A DNA stretch of 64,000 nucleotides, taken from positions 248,001-312,000 of the forward strand of contig VZSF01003229.1 in NCBI GenBank assembly GCA_013398295.1, written 5' to 3'. The notes under the pieces are model-generated. The model saw only the letters and a list, made by a program, of their open reading frames with translations, had not been told where the DNA came from and searched no databases. A program made the position numbers and the translations under genes. Source of the stretch: Chionis minor. Taxonomy: Eukaryota; Chordata; Aves; Charadriiformes; Chionididae. Of the stretch, positions 40,088 to 53,000 are shown one piece after another. Positions within the stretch are counted from its first letter, which is position 1, and each line of letters opens with the position of its first letter.

Positions 40088-40308
40088 CCCCCCACTTACC
40101 AGCAGCGCTACCGACAGCCTTGAAACCTGACAACTGAGGAAAAAGTCGTCTGTCAGCATAGCCCAGGCACGGCTTCTCTCTCTGCCTCCCTCTCTCCCGC
40201 ACACACACAAACACAGGCACGCAAGGGAGAACGAGCTATTGGAGAAAGGCTGGCTCTGATGAAAAACCCAACCAAGCCAAACCATTTAAAAAATGAGGAG
40301 AGGGGAAA

Positions 40309-40450
40309 AAAAAAAAAATGGAAGAAAAAAAAAAGGGAAGGGTAAATTACAGAAAGTGAGCGACTCACTCCTGGCAAACAGCCATCTGCTTCATTGCAGT
40401 CAGCCTGCTTTCCTCAGAGCGCGGCGCGCAGCACAGGCTGTAAGGCTTCA
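40309..40450 (-). promoter_or_regulatory. PDE1C: Upstream part of the PDE1C promoter block
   Basis: After two A-rich runs this segment contains a short cluster of CpGs (GCGCGGCGCGCAG at about 40,418-40,430), the densest in the neighbourhood. Beyond about 40,450 the sequence returns to AT-rich flank. It is probably the distal edge of the PDE1C promoter CpG block. No specific factor site is claimed. Confidence 0.4.
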
Positions 40451-43400
40451 ACTGGGCAAAACCCACTTTTAAAATAAATAAATGGGTAAAGCACCATTGC
40501 CTAAAGCACCCCAAAACACAGCAGGGGAAGTCCATACACGGAAGAGAGATCAAGCCCAACACATTAGTTACAGATAAATTGATGCCTTTCAACAAGAACT
40601 ATGAACAATACATTAAAGGAGAACGCATTATTCATAATGCACGAGGCTTGAAACAGGACCTATGGATCAAACTCAAGAGGTTTGCACAGGGGAGGTTAAA
40701 AACCAGTTCTGCAATAGGATACCTGCCTCTGTGTCCCCTGAAGCACCCCTGTAATGACCCCAGGCACAGCAGGGACCAAGATATGGGGCATCCCTCTCTA
40801 CTCCTGTGGGGTTCCTGTTCTGGGCAGGAGGAAGGACAGGGATTTCCTTCATTGCACAGACGCAATCAATCACCAATATCCTCTACATGCATCTCTTTAG
40901 TTAAGGTTATTGATGTGATGTTTTCACCTGAAGCCACTAAAGCAGAAAGAAATTAAATGTAAAACATTGTCCTAGACTTAACACGTTTTGTGGTGTATTG
41001 CAAAAGTTGCTTCTTGAGAAGCAGAGCCTGCAACAGAGGAGTTCACCATGTGAGGGAAGACATGCTCTGGTGAATATACGTGCTCTGGTGATGACTTCCA
41101 GCTCCAGTTGTGCAAGTCAACACCGTGACAATCTGAGGAGCTTGTGGAAGTGTGAAGAATGCACTAATTAGCCCACACAAGCAAGCTCCTGTTTAAAGGA
41201 CTTGAATCAGTTCTTAGTCATGTAACTTGACTACTTCAAAATCCAGCCAGGCAAAGTAAAACCAGACCATCTTGCCTGCATAGACATTCTCCTACCCCAT
41301 GGGAAAAAAAATTAAATTGCAGATGTACAGATCTATACAAAATCAATGGGGTTTCTGCTTTGATATCTGTTGTGTGCAAAAGGGCATATAACCATGCTCA
41401 AGCTCTGAAACTACGCTGCTAAGTTTGTGAGATGATTTACCAATTCACTCTCTTGTTTCTGCATATTCAAGAGTGCTTTTCACATGCAAGAAAACTAGAA
41501 GCCTTGTATTCATTACTGCAAAAGGCAGTTTTCACCGATGGAAAGAAGAGTCAAATAAAGTTTTGAGGTAAAACCAGAAATCTTTAAACTTTTCTTCCAA
41601 GGTACAAAAAGTGCTAGGGTTTATTTTAATTCCAGTGAGATTAGACACGGCTCCATAAAAAGTTATATTGTCTTGACAGACGACAACAGCCTATACTGAA
41701 TTAAAGCTTACATTATCAGAGTTTTACCAACTTTGCGGCACTTTCAACTTCATCAATAAGATGACCCAATCCTACTGATTCATCAGTAAGACCCAGAAGC
41801 TCAGCGACGTTTCTTAGGTGACAGGTAATCATTTCCCTACTCCCTATCTCAATGTCTCCATCTGAGAACCAGTGCAGCATTACCACCTACCTACAGGAAG
41901 GACGGTGAGTTCCACTGATGAGGAGGAGACTGTAAGAGCAAGGCATTATTGTCTTTCATTATTTCCGCATCATTTTGCCAACACGCATATAATACGCATC
42001 TGATATTAGACTTCCATAAGGCAACCCATCCCATTTAAGGAAACCCTTTGTAGCTTTTAATATTCACATAAATCGACACAGAGATGCTGAGATTACTATA
42101 TTGCTGTCAGAGGCAAAGCTCCCTTACTCTTAGCTCCTATGGGTTTTAGATATTAAAAAAAAAAAAATTCTCATGCAAAAATCAGAGGCAGGTATTGAAT
42201 CCCATGTACATGTGGTCTACCACAGTTACATAAAGCAGCTGTCAGAACAAAAATTGCCATTTACACTTCATTTTTTCCTGTATACCTCTTTCAGTTCTAT
42301 TGCCAGATGCACAGAATTGCATTTTTCCCGTTCAGCTTTAGTCAGGAGCATTTTCCATGAAATTTCATTTATTACCAGGAATCAACATTGGAACAGAGAT
42401 GTATTACCAACATGCCACAACACATACACTTTTTAAATAACATTTTCCCTCAAAACGATAAATGTATCAACTCAAGCTCATGAGTAAAATATAAGTCAAC
42501 AACAATCTGATGCTGGTATAACCTGTATGTCTGTACCTTACCTGTATGTTATCTATTTAAGCAGTGACTCATGCTTTTCCTCAGAAATAATCAACCAGTT
42601 GAGATTAGCAGAAGCCAGGTACTTTTCACCTTCACCGTGTTATTATTTACTATGCAAATTATACCTTTAAAATAGTGCCAGAAAGAATACATACATAACG
42701 ACAGAAGAGAAAAAGTTATGAAGGAAAGCAAAAAAAAATATTTTCAGCTGATATCTAAAAGCAAATAGAGAGGGATAAGACTAAGAATTAAAGGAAAGTT
42801 ACTACAGACTGCAGAAATACCAAAAAAATTATGAACTAGTGTCATAGTTATGAAGATGGTCACACAGGCAAGAGATATTAGGCAGGCAAAGATACCAAGG
42901 TGGGGAGAAGGAAAAAAAGAGAATGACAAGATTCTGTGCCAGGCGAGGATACCTTCACAGATTTGAGGAACTAAACCAATATTGAATGGATCCCGTTAAA
43001 AAGGTGATACAAGGGAACTTAGATATCCTTCCTGCCTTGAATTGTCCATGGCCTTTTGTTTAATTTTATTTTGACCTCTAAGAGTCTTTGAGATCATAAA
43101 TTACTGAATACAAGGACTGTGCATTCTGATAGCTAATTGTAAAAACAAATAAAACCGGGAAATTGAGACAAGGCCAAATCAGGAGAATGCAGACACAAAT
43201 GCCATTCCACTCAACTGCTGAGGAACCTGAGGGTTGGACCAATATTGTGTCACAGCAATAATATTTATAGGAATTATGGGCAGAGATAGGGCTCACAGCA
43301 CTTGCAGGAAACAAGGTGATATGCAAAACATGAACTGGGCAAGGAAAGAGCATTGGCAAAAGTGATGCCAGTGTTGGGAGCCCATGGAAGTAAATGCAAA

Positions 43401-44390
43401 GTCTAAAGGCATCCAACAGAGGAATCAGGAACATGTCTGAGGATGCTGCTCCTGCCAAAGGCAAACATTTTTACAGTTGTGACACTTAGCTGAAGGAAGT
43501 TGAGACAAAGACACCAGTTTATCTGTTCAATGCAGGCAGAGATGACACTGACGAGAGAGTCATGAAACACAGTGGCTTCCTGCCCCATTTGATTTAGCGT
43601 TGTGACACAATTGGGGTAGGAGAGAGGTCCTTAATGAGATCCCACACAGCAGCACCACTGTGGTAACAAAATAAAAGAAGCCATTAGGAAGAGTCTCTCC
43701 CCTTCAGTTCCCATTACCTCTCCATTTGACCTTGCTTTGTATAGAAAACTAGAAAAAAGTCATTTGGGACTTCCTAAAAATAAAGCTTCCTTCCTTCTTC
43801 AACAAAAATTTACAGTACAATAACTCCTTTCTCCCCCCTCCCTCCATGATAACAGAATCTCTAATAATTAATTAGAGGCAATGAGGAATTCCCAGTAGCT
43901 GAAGCAGCGTAAGGATCCTACCTGCTACCTGGGTCTGTTGCACCACAGACACTTAGCACCTCAGCTACTCTGTTTGCCTGTGCCTTGGAGAAGGTCATCT
44001 CATCCTTACAATGACATTCAACCACATTCCTGCAATGCTAGGTCCAGGGAAGCTCTCTGAAGTACTCAATATCACTTTTCAGAGAGCTGGTTGTTTAATG
44101 AATGTTATCCTCCCCATTGTCAGGTGCTAAATTGTATCATCCATCAGCTCCAAGCAATTTAAATCCTTTCCTAGAAGCGCTTCTTAAGGAGTGATCCAGG
44201 TATAGCACTGCTGCAGTTGTTAACCATCTTCAGTTCTCTGCAACTTGAGTGAGATCCTCAAACACAACCAGCAAGTAGCTGAGTCAAGCTGGGACACATT
44301 CAAGGAAAAGAGACAAGTTATGAGGGGTAAAAGCATGAATAATTCCCCAGATGCTCTTTCCCTTTGTGCATTACAAAGGGAAACCCCGTA
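40451..44390. other. Upstream flank of PDE1C promoter, no gene seen
   Basis: Mostly AT-rich unique sequence. A 125-codon open frame on the plus strand at 40,579-40,956 and a 128-codon minus frame at 43,078-43,464 are not recognised. An A-run lies near 42,154-42,167. No alternative PDE1C first exon was recognised. Confidence 0.5.
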
Positions 44391-46020
44391 CGTTTGCTAG
44401 GAACCTCTCTTAAATGATAGAAGAACTGTGCAAGCAGCCATAGTAAGCAGTTTTCCGACAAGAGTGAACGCACCCGTACCAGCGGGGGGCACGCTGTCTG
44501 CTTACGCTCCTCCTTACTCTTCACTGCTTGTACTACTTCCTGTTACACTGACGCCCACCACTGACCAGCTAGTGTGTTGTCCATGTCACTGCCTTTCAAT
44601 GGTGAGTAAAGCAGTTACAAAACACAACGTCTTTCTTTCCACTCATTTGATTTTAAGGTACAGAGGGAGTAACAGGGGAAAACAGGAATGCAAGGGCATT
44701 GGTATCACCATGTTTGAGCTCAAGTTTGGGATTCCCTTGCCTGTTGAAGTCCTGTTGGTCTGATTTTGTGATAGGTGCCAGCAGGATAGCAAGCACCAGG
44801 ACAGTGGCTGTAAAATGTTATGGACTTGTCCCATGAGTATCTGCCATGAACATGTATCATTTTGCTTGCCTTGTCCTTAAACTGACAGCTCGCCTCATGG
44901 TGAACGAGTAGCTTCCAGAAGGATGATGTTTATAGACTGAGCAAAGAGCACCGCGTCAGCTTTTGACCTCATGTTGCTGCAGAGACAACGAGGCGCAGGC
45001 ACACCGCAACTCCAGCTCCAAAAGGCAGAAATGGCACCATCTGGTTCCCTCTATTCAAAGTGCTTGACTATCATGACCATCATTTGACGGATGCAACAGT
45101 ATGACACCTCTTGATGGATTAGCCATGTCTTCAAAGCAGAGGAGAGCTCAGGTGAGCAAAAGCACATCTGCCTGCCAGAGACATCTGTTGTCCAGCTTCT
45201 GGCAGGTGAAGGCTGTGCTGGCAGGGCTGTGTGTGCAGCACTGCATGCCCCTATGGCTGGAGCAGCACTGCACAAGCTTTAAACCACTGTGCCGCATCCA
45301 AGCACCTCCCCAAGTTGTCCCTCAGGAGACACACAAGGGCAAGATGCTGCTGCTGCGTTCACATAAGGTCTAGCCCAAGGGAGAGACTAGATTTCCCTCT
45401 GCTGCTCTGTCACCTGGCACAATATCTGGGACAGGAGGGCTTTCCTGAGCCCTGGAAGCAGCTTTCTTGCCTCCTCCACCTGCCTGTGGGAGAGAAGCCA
45501 GGACACCCTCGCCAGACAGCTTTTGTACACTCCCTTCCTAGAGCACTAGGTCAGCTTTGTCGGTGACAGCAAAGGATGAAGAGCAATGTGGAGGTCCCAG
45601 GCAGGCTGAACAAGCCCTACACCGACCTCCTCCTTTATCACAGCACATAGATTGGGGCAAAGGGGGACTTTGCCCTTTTTACTTCCCCTTCCTCTGTCCA
45701 GGACCATGCTTGCATTCATGCCTCTTGATTGAGCCCTGTGCAGAAGAATCTTAATTACAGGTACTCCTCCTTCCGTACTAAGCACGCTGTTCTGCAGGAC
45801 TGCTGATGCCAGAAGGTGCTGCCGACACACAGCCTAGAGGTGTTAAAAGGCAGCTGAGAAGGGTAATGTCTACAAGGGGCCTCCATGAAGGCAGGCATCT
45901 CTGCAAAACAGACAAAATACCAGGGCGTGCAGGAGTAGGTCTGCTTTTCTCAGGGTGGTGTAGAGGTATTTCACCCACAAGTGCAAGGCAGAACGGGCAC
46001 AGCCACCTCTGACATACCAT
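44391..46020. other. GC-richer flank with small CpG clusters and overlapping open frames
   Basis: Two small clusters of CpG dinucleotides lie at about 44,395-44,560 and 44,885-45,015, in a genome context where CpG is otherwise depleted. Open frames of 65-111 codons overlap on both strands from 44,428 to 46,020 without recognisable homology. This could be a distal regulatory element or an alternative promoter for a longer PDE1C transcript, but nothing in the sequence proves it. Confidence 0.25.
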
Positions 46021-49000
46021 GCGAATGTAAACTAGGCTCTGTCCTCAGATTAAGCCCCCCAACAACTTTCCTTAAAGTCACCTTCAGTTCCTTTCTTTTA
46101 TTTTTTTAAGCAAAGACTAGAAAAAGAGTGGGAAAGTTCAGAGTCCTCATTGCAGACTTCACCCAAGCTAAGTGGGGATAGCAACAGCATTTAAAAGGCC
46201 CACTGCAACGCATCCAAAAACACTTCCAAAGCAGCATGGGCTGTCTGACAGAAGCACCTCTTCAGTGAGTACAAGGAAACTGAAGGTATAATTTCAAACA
46301 GCAAGATTTCTGAAGTCTTTGCTGGACTGCGGCAAAAACAGCCAAGCTACCCTGTGCTGAAAGGGTAGCATGGGGCACTGGAAGCTGAAACGTTGCCTAT
46401 TGCTATTCCTACATATCGCCTGTGTGAACATGCATTTTCTCCCATCAATTAATCTGATTTGACAGAATGAAAGCTTCAAGCGTTATAACAAGTTCTATAA
46501 TTAGTACAACAACAATATATTCATATGTCTGTCCATGCATAAATAACCCAGAATATATTTTATTCTCTCAACACTACTGCTTCCAACCAAAATTGCAGCT
46601 GAGTATTTGCCTTTGCTTTCATCATTACATGTCTGAGTCTGGATCTCTGAACTGCAGTTATAGCAAACACCGTGACGAGTCTGCCGGTACCATATTCCAA
46701 AATATTATGCTAATACTATACTCAAACAGTTTGTAAAACACTGACATTTCTGCTAATTCTGCTAATGCCAAAATAAGCCGGGCAGATTTTGCTCAGTCTT
46801 TTATCCTAGCGGGAAAAAAGTTTCTTGCTCATTTTCAGTAAAGAACAATTTTTTGTTTGTTTGTTTGGGAGGGGCTTAGGAGGAGGGAGAGAGGATCAGC
46901 TGTATCACTGAATTGCATTTATCCTATTAATTCTTCATGTTGAAATATAAGAGAGTGATGGGGAAATATTTAGATATTGCAGTTGACTTGTGTGCATTTT
47001 GAAAAAAATGAGAATTACAGTACTCTATCCTGAGCAAAACATAAATTCAGAAGGTTGAACTCCGAGGAAGGTAACCATTGTGCTAAGTGTGTGAAGAGTT
47101 AATAAAAAAATCATGAGACTCAGAAAGCGAATAAATCAGACAATTCATCTAATAGCATAATTAACTGTCACACTTCACTACAAAATAGATGGTAGTGAGC
47201 AGAATTACTTGTACCTGATTCAGCTTTTGGCTGCTGAAAAAGCATTAATATTCACCTAAATATGAAGCTTTTTTGATAGCAAGAAACTCTCATCAAAGCG
47301 TAGGTGCCTCTGTCCCATTCAGTCAAGAACATTATAAGGCCCTAAGCCTAGTGAACTGGCTCTAGAGAGTCGTAATTCAACCATGCATTATTCTAGCATG
47401 AACAGGAAACGTATCTGTTAGTATCTGGAGTTATACTGGTATGAATGAGGTACATTAGTTTCAGATTTTTGTCGCAATTCCACTTTCTAATTTTGTTAAA
47501 CTAGATCAAGTACTTCTCAAACTGTAGTTTGCAAGTGAAATTTAACCTGTTTTTTCTGCTTAAGGGATTTTAGGGCTCGATGGTAACTGACTCACGCCAT
47601 AGCTGTGGAGCAAGCCATTAATACCACCATAAGTGAGGGCTGGAAGGCAAGGTTGCAAGGGTTAAAGCTAGCCAAGGAGTAGCAATCTAAGGGACTGCTA
47701 ATTGCCTTTAATTACAAGCAATCATCCCATTCCCTCAGGGTTGGGGAACTGTGATTTCTGCAGAATGCGGTAATTATGAATAGTTTTAGCTTCTCCCTCT
47801 GGAAGGAGCACAGGTGCAGCTTGACCCAGGGAATGCTGCACTTTCAAAAAGTTTCAGAAATGGTGAACTAGATATATAGAAAGATACAGATATATAGATA
47901 ATATATTAAGGCCACTGCTCTATTCCCTGCATCCTAACAATGTGTTCAGTCTGAGACTGCCACCAGGACTAGGCATACTATGGAGAATTTCAAACAGGAG
48001 TTTTAGGGGAAGGCAAATTTTAGGTTTTCATCTAAGAAAATTTTTTTAAAAAATTGAAAAGTGACAGTAAAATCAGCAGCATGAAAAAATGCAACTGATG
48101 AAGTTGTTAATTTAAACTTTTCTTGAGTCAAGTGAATCAAGCTGACAGTTTTGATAAAAAGCTCTGGTGACTGGTAGGAATTTTTCTGTCAAATACTATC
48201 AGCTAATATTGCTGCTAATACATGCGCATACCTCCGTTGTTGTCTGTCCTTTTTGACCCAGAGTTGCTCAGTTTCTGTGAAGGGAGATTTAAGAAAACTT
48301 GCAGAAAGCCTCTTCAACTTGGGAGGCTTACCAAAATGAGAAAATTTCCATGCTAATGGCACTTGAAGTTATTACTTAAACCATGGCATTGCAATAGCTC
48401 CATAAAAATCCCCATTGCGCTCACACAGAGCACTGCAACATTCACAAAAGCACTGTACCTCTTGAAGGGCATTTTTAAAAGTCTGTTTTTCTTTAATGAC
48501 CTCCACAGCACTAGAAAGCCTTAAAATCTATATTACTATACATGACAGTTTAGGAAGGAGGCATGAGAGAGGAGTGATGGTTAAGGGATGAGAAGCTTTA
48601 TAAAATGCTTTGTGAAAAAGAATGAGGAAAGCTTGAAAATTCAGCTATGAAAAGTCTTGGCAAAAGCACGTAAATTGTGAGTAGTCCAAGCAATTAATTA
48701 CTTAAATAGCTAATTAGAGGATTAAACAAGAACTGGCTTTCTAGTCTTTTCCTTTTTCACCAGCAAACATCCAATGAGGTCAAAGTAGACCATTTTGAGG
48801 ACCTGAAGCCTCTATACAACTTTCTTGCAGATTTTCCTGCTCCAGGTCATCCTTCACACATTCTGGTGCAAGGGGATTAAATAAATACTGTTTATTCACA
48901 AGAACAAAGTTGCTCAAAGGGTTTTTTAATCACTAGTTTTATGTTTGAGAGATAGAAGTGGGAGTTTTTTGCTTGTCTGTGTCTCATACACAAAGTACAT

Positions 49001-52000
49001 TTTATTACACAGACCAATGCTGCCCCCTGTACCATGAAAGTGCTAGATTTGATCCTATATTCGTTAGCTAGAAATAAAAAAGTATGAAGACAGAAATTAT
49101 TGTGCATTATACATTATCCCTGCTGGAGTTAGGAAACAAATCTATTACTATCATGGAATATCTGGTATCTGTACGTACCATTGAATTTTATCAACTTAAA
49201 AGAGTACGGAAGCCATTTATAAGTCTGACCTCCACTTTTTCCCCCTTTTTGTTTTGGGTGTGGGGGTTTTTTTGATTAAAATCTGCCCAGTTGCTGTACA
49301 GAAGGAAGACTCCCATTTGCTTTTTAGGACTACTACTGCTTTTTTGGTGCTAGGGAGTCCAAGTGCTATTCCTTCCCCTCTCCTCATCCACTGTCTCCTG
49401 GGGGAGATAGGTAGTCACCTCTGATTGCTCTAATTGCCTTTGCCAGCAGAGATAGCCAAGTCAGGGCTAATTAACCAACCAGTTCTGGCAGACTGCTTTC
49501 CAAGTGACAGATACTAGCTTTGGGACCTTATGTAGATCCTTTTCCACCCCAAATCCCCCAGTTAAATTAATATTTCCCGTATTTTTCCATGGATAACATG
49601 CATTGGACATGGGTGCAAGCAGAAAGCAGAAGCAAAATGCAAAACCATACTGCTCTGAAACCAGGGAGTCCATCATCATCAGAGAAATGTGTACATAGTA
49701 GCAGGGCTCTACAATGTAAAGGGACCTTTTGCTGAAGTGATTCACAAAGTAGAAGTTCATCTTTCTGATCTCAGCAGTGTGCCAGGCATCAGAGCTCAGA
49801 CAAAAGTATAATTAAAGAAAAGGGAAGAGGAATAAAAAACAACATCTATTTATCACATTGGATCACAGCTGATTAACCTGGTCTCTTCCTGACTCCATTT
49901 CCTGTGATCACACAAATGTGGTAGTTCTAACATATTTGGAGTTTGTAAAGGCCTCAGTTTCAATGTTTTGAAAACATAGGCACTGGAACAGACAATTACA
50001 ATGTGAGCTGGAACATGACTGAAAACAAGATGAGGATGAATTTAGCCTTCACAGGACTTTCACTGCCACAGCTGGCCTGTCTTCCCTACTTGTCCTTGCT
50101 CATGGAAACCCTATGGGATCAGCTGCTTCAATAGAGCAAAAGGAAGGCTGACAAGGATTGCAATTCTCTGTAGTTATCAGAGGCAAACATCAGGAAAAAA
50201 ACCCAACTAACCCTTAAAGGAACAGTCTTGCTGCCAGAGAAAATGGAAATAAACTCCCCCTGAATAGAATTTGGAAGCTGGAAGATGTCTAACCCCCAGA
50301 GCACTGAGCCTCTGGAAAAGTCTCCCAACTGGTGCAGCGCAAATGAAAAATCCCACCTCATTCATTTGAAGATATAGGTTCCCCAGCTTATTGCAGGGGT
50401 TACACGCAACGCAGCAGGCTAGACCCAGCGACCTATGCTGAGTCCTGTGCCCTGCAGATGTTCCTGGTTCTGCACAGAGAGGTCTTGGGCTGACACCCAC
50501 AGGGGAGGACAACCAGCTCAGGGCAACCCACTCTCCAGATAGGACAGGGAAAAAAACAAAAAAAAAGATAACAGTGGCTTCCCCTGGGAAGAGAAGAGGT
50601 AAAAAAACCCACTCTTTTCTAAGCTCCAGTAGCTGAGTTCCCTTGAACAGCTGAAGGGCTTTGGGGCTTCCTTCCTTCTCATAAGTTGTCTTCTGCTAGT
50701 ATAAGGAAAGGCCTCACCTTGAAACCTGAAGTACCTTTTCCCTAAGACAAAAATTAGTTTCTTGAGCCTGCAGGTAGGTTTAGGCATTTCACTGCAATGA
50801 CATGCTCCCCATCCTCTGTAGCTGTAATTAGCCTTTCTGCCACGACTGATTCTTACCATGCTTAAAGCCAGTAATGTTTATAATAAACACAAAAATTACA
50901 GAAAAATGTCACAGCAAGAAAATCTATATATACAGCTGTAGCTGTGCAGACTCCAGAGAATTCCCAGATGAAGAGGTTCACTACACCAGGGAAGCAGTAT
51001 TGTAGAATGTTTTGTCACAAGGAAGGTTTGAGGTGGCCCCCTTCCCTAGGCAGGTAACTGGCATCCACACCTCAGGATGCACAGGGCAGAAGATTCAAAG
51101 GCAGCTCATACCCTCCCTCCTCCTGCTGCTAAGCTAAATCCTCCTTGTCTGCTGGAAGAGCAGAGGATGGTGGCTCCTTTGAGCAGAAGGTTTCACAGGC
51201 GCGTGCCCATTCAGGTAGAATGTGCTAAGGGATTTGATCGTCACTGCCAGCATGTATTCAGAGAGATTACACAGGGGTTGCTACTGCTGTTCCTTCTTTT
51301 GATTATCATGTTGCACAGAAACATATCCTAGAACAGTCCAACTGACATCAATATTGCACAGAATATTAATACATATGAAACCCTGAACACTGCAAATTAC
51401 AGTCACAGAAAAGAAAAACATGTGCTTGTTAGCAAGAGATTTAGTCTCCCTTTAGCCTTTCATTTACCACCCTCTCAATCCTGAGGTCCGCATTCTGAAA
51501 AGAAACCCACTGACTTGAAGATCAAACCCTTACATCGCTACATGTTCAATGGATGTTTTAAAGTGTGCAGCATTTCAGCTAAAAATCATAGTGTCCCTCC
51601 TGCATCTACAAGGACTGTTTTTCAAACTGACTTTCCAAAGCACTGCTAGAAGATCACAAAGAGTTTTCAGGCTACGCTTTGCCCTTAACATTCACCACTG
51701 CCTTGTGGCATTTCGCTGGCAACACCAAAAATTATCATTAGCTAAAAATCTGCTGATACTTCAAGACAAATCCTGCACTGGAAGAACAAGGGATATTCCT
51801 AAAATCCTCATTTAAGCTGATTCCTACAAATCTCATTTAAATTAGTCCATTGATCAGACTTCAGCAACATCTTGTTCATGCTTGTCATCTAACCTGCTTC
51901 CCCATTTTCACTGCATATTACTGCAACCTTGGCCACCACTGGATGGATTTAAAAATAATTTGAAGTACTGAAGATAGAGAACAGGAACACAGGAGGTCTG

Positions 52001-52800
52001 TGAAATGATTGCCATAATGGTGCCCACATATGGCATTTAACTAGTGCCTGGGAAGGATAAGGGAGCAAACCATCCCCAAGGGAATCACCCTTTCATGGCT
52101 TGATGATCACCACTCATCTCCCTTTCATGGCTTGCTATCAAAGTTTTCATCCAGCAAAGGGTATTTCCCAGACTCCTTCCTTACAGGCCAGGGCGCAACC
52201 ATTTTTGTTCCCCTTCAGTGTCTGTGTCACTCTTCACCTGCACGTCCAAAGCAGCAGAAAATATGCAGAAAGCTCTCAGCCAAATCCTATGCAAGAACCT
52301 TCAGAACAGCAACTTTGAATGTCCTCGCCAGATGTCTCAGCTTCAGCTTCCTCACAATGGTCCACCATATGAAAATAAGTACTTTTACATATTGACAAAG
52401 ACTTATGTCTGCAATGTAGCAGGAAGGGGCACACTTATATAAAGGGAAAAAATGGCAGTCCATGTTTTGAAGGGGTCTCAAGTACAATCACTACATCTCT
52501 GATATGAAATGTTTTTGGAACTTTCCACAGGTGGCTTGTGAAATTACTTATCTAGGTCACACTTGAGAGAAATTTAAACAGCATATTGTACATGCCACAG
52601 CATAAAAAAGTTATCCTGGAGAGACATAATAATACCAACGAAGACAACAATTAAATCACTTTGGAATCAAAAAGCTATTGCCCTTTAGGAACAGACCTGT
52701 CTTTGCCAGAGCAGTGGCTTGTATGCCCTTCCTTCAGGTAAATATAATGCAGTGTCATAAATCCATCAAACTCCATCTTAATATGACCGGTGCAGACTAA
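46021..52800. other. Flanking sequence, no gene seen
   Basis: Holds a short (TTTG)n tract at 46,849-46,868, a degenerate GATA/TATA-rich tract at about 47,871-47,907, and a 15-bp sequence (CCCTTTCATGGCTTG) present twice 32 bp apart at 52,088 and 52,120. Open frames up to 113 codons are not recognised. Confidence 0.55.
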
Positions 52801-53000
52801 AGAATCACAGAATGTTAAGGGTTGGAAGGGACCTCTAGAGATCATCTGGTCCAACCCCCCTGCCAGAGCAGGTCCACCTACAGCAGGTTGCACAGGATGG
52901 TGTCCTGTTTTGAATGTCTCCAGAGTCAGAGACTCCACCATCTCTCTGGGCAGCCTGATCCAGTGCTCTGCCACCCTCAAAGTAAAGAAGTTCCTAAGCT
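52801..53000 (-). mobile_element. CR1 LINE, 5'-truncated 3' end
   Basis: It begins with the reverse complement of the CR1 3' terminus (AGAATCACAGAATG, then GGTTGGAAGGGACCT), followed by the diagnostic GATCATCTGGTCCAACCCCC and GCAGCCTGATCCAGTGCTCTG blocks. It ends abruptly at the CCCTCAAAGTAAAGAAGTTCC segment. Such short 5' truncation is usual for CR1 copies. It is the same subfamily as the copy at 61,896. A few substitutions from that copy suggest moderate age. Confidence 0.95.

Larger units (their letters stand above)
39866..40308. repeat. 221-bp direct duplication around a single N (assembly artefact)
   Basis: Positions 39,866-40,086 reappear at 40,088-40,308 with a constant offset of 222 and only one N (40,087) between them. 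By eye the copies differ at a single base, C at 39,899 against T at 40,121, in a CpG context. The first copy stops in an A-run that continues for 13 bases in the second copy. The second copy starts in a C-run that the first copy shows preceded by a T-run. That is what is expected when two contigs ending in homopolymers overlap and are scaffolded without merging. The C/T difference would then be an allelic or sequencing difference. A true tandem duplication is unlikely. Confidence 0.9.

Noticed and set aside
39774..40377. Several overlapping minus-strand open frames of 68-76 codons in the promoter block sharing the same peptide
   Set aside because: They are the same 20-codon upstream frame and its read-through copied by the 221-bp assembly duplication, and they cross an N.
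45101..46020. Cluster of open frames on both strands suggesting an exon
   Set aside because: Frames overlap in every phase in a GC-richer patch and none resembles a known family; GC content alone explains them.
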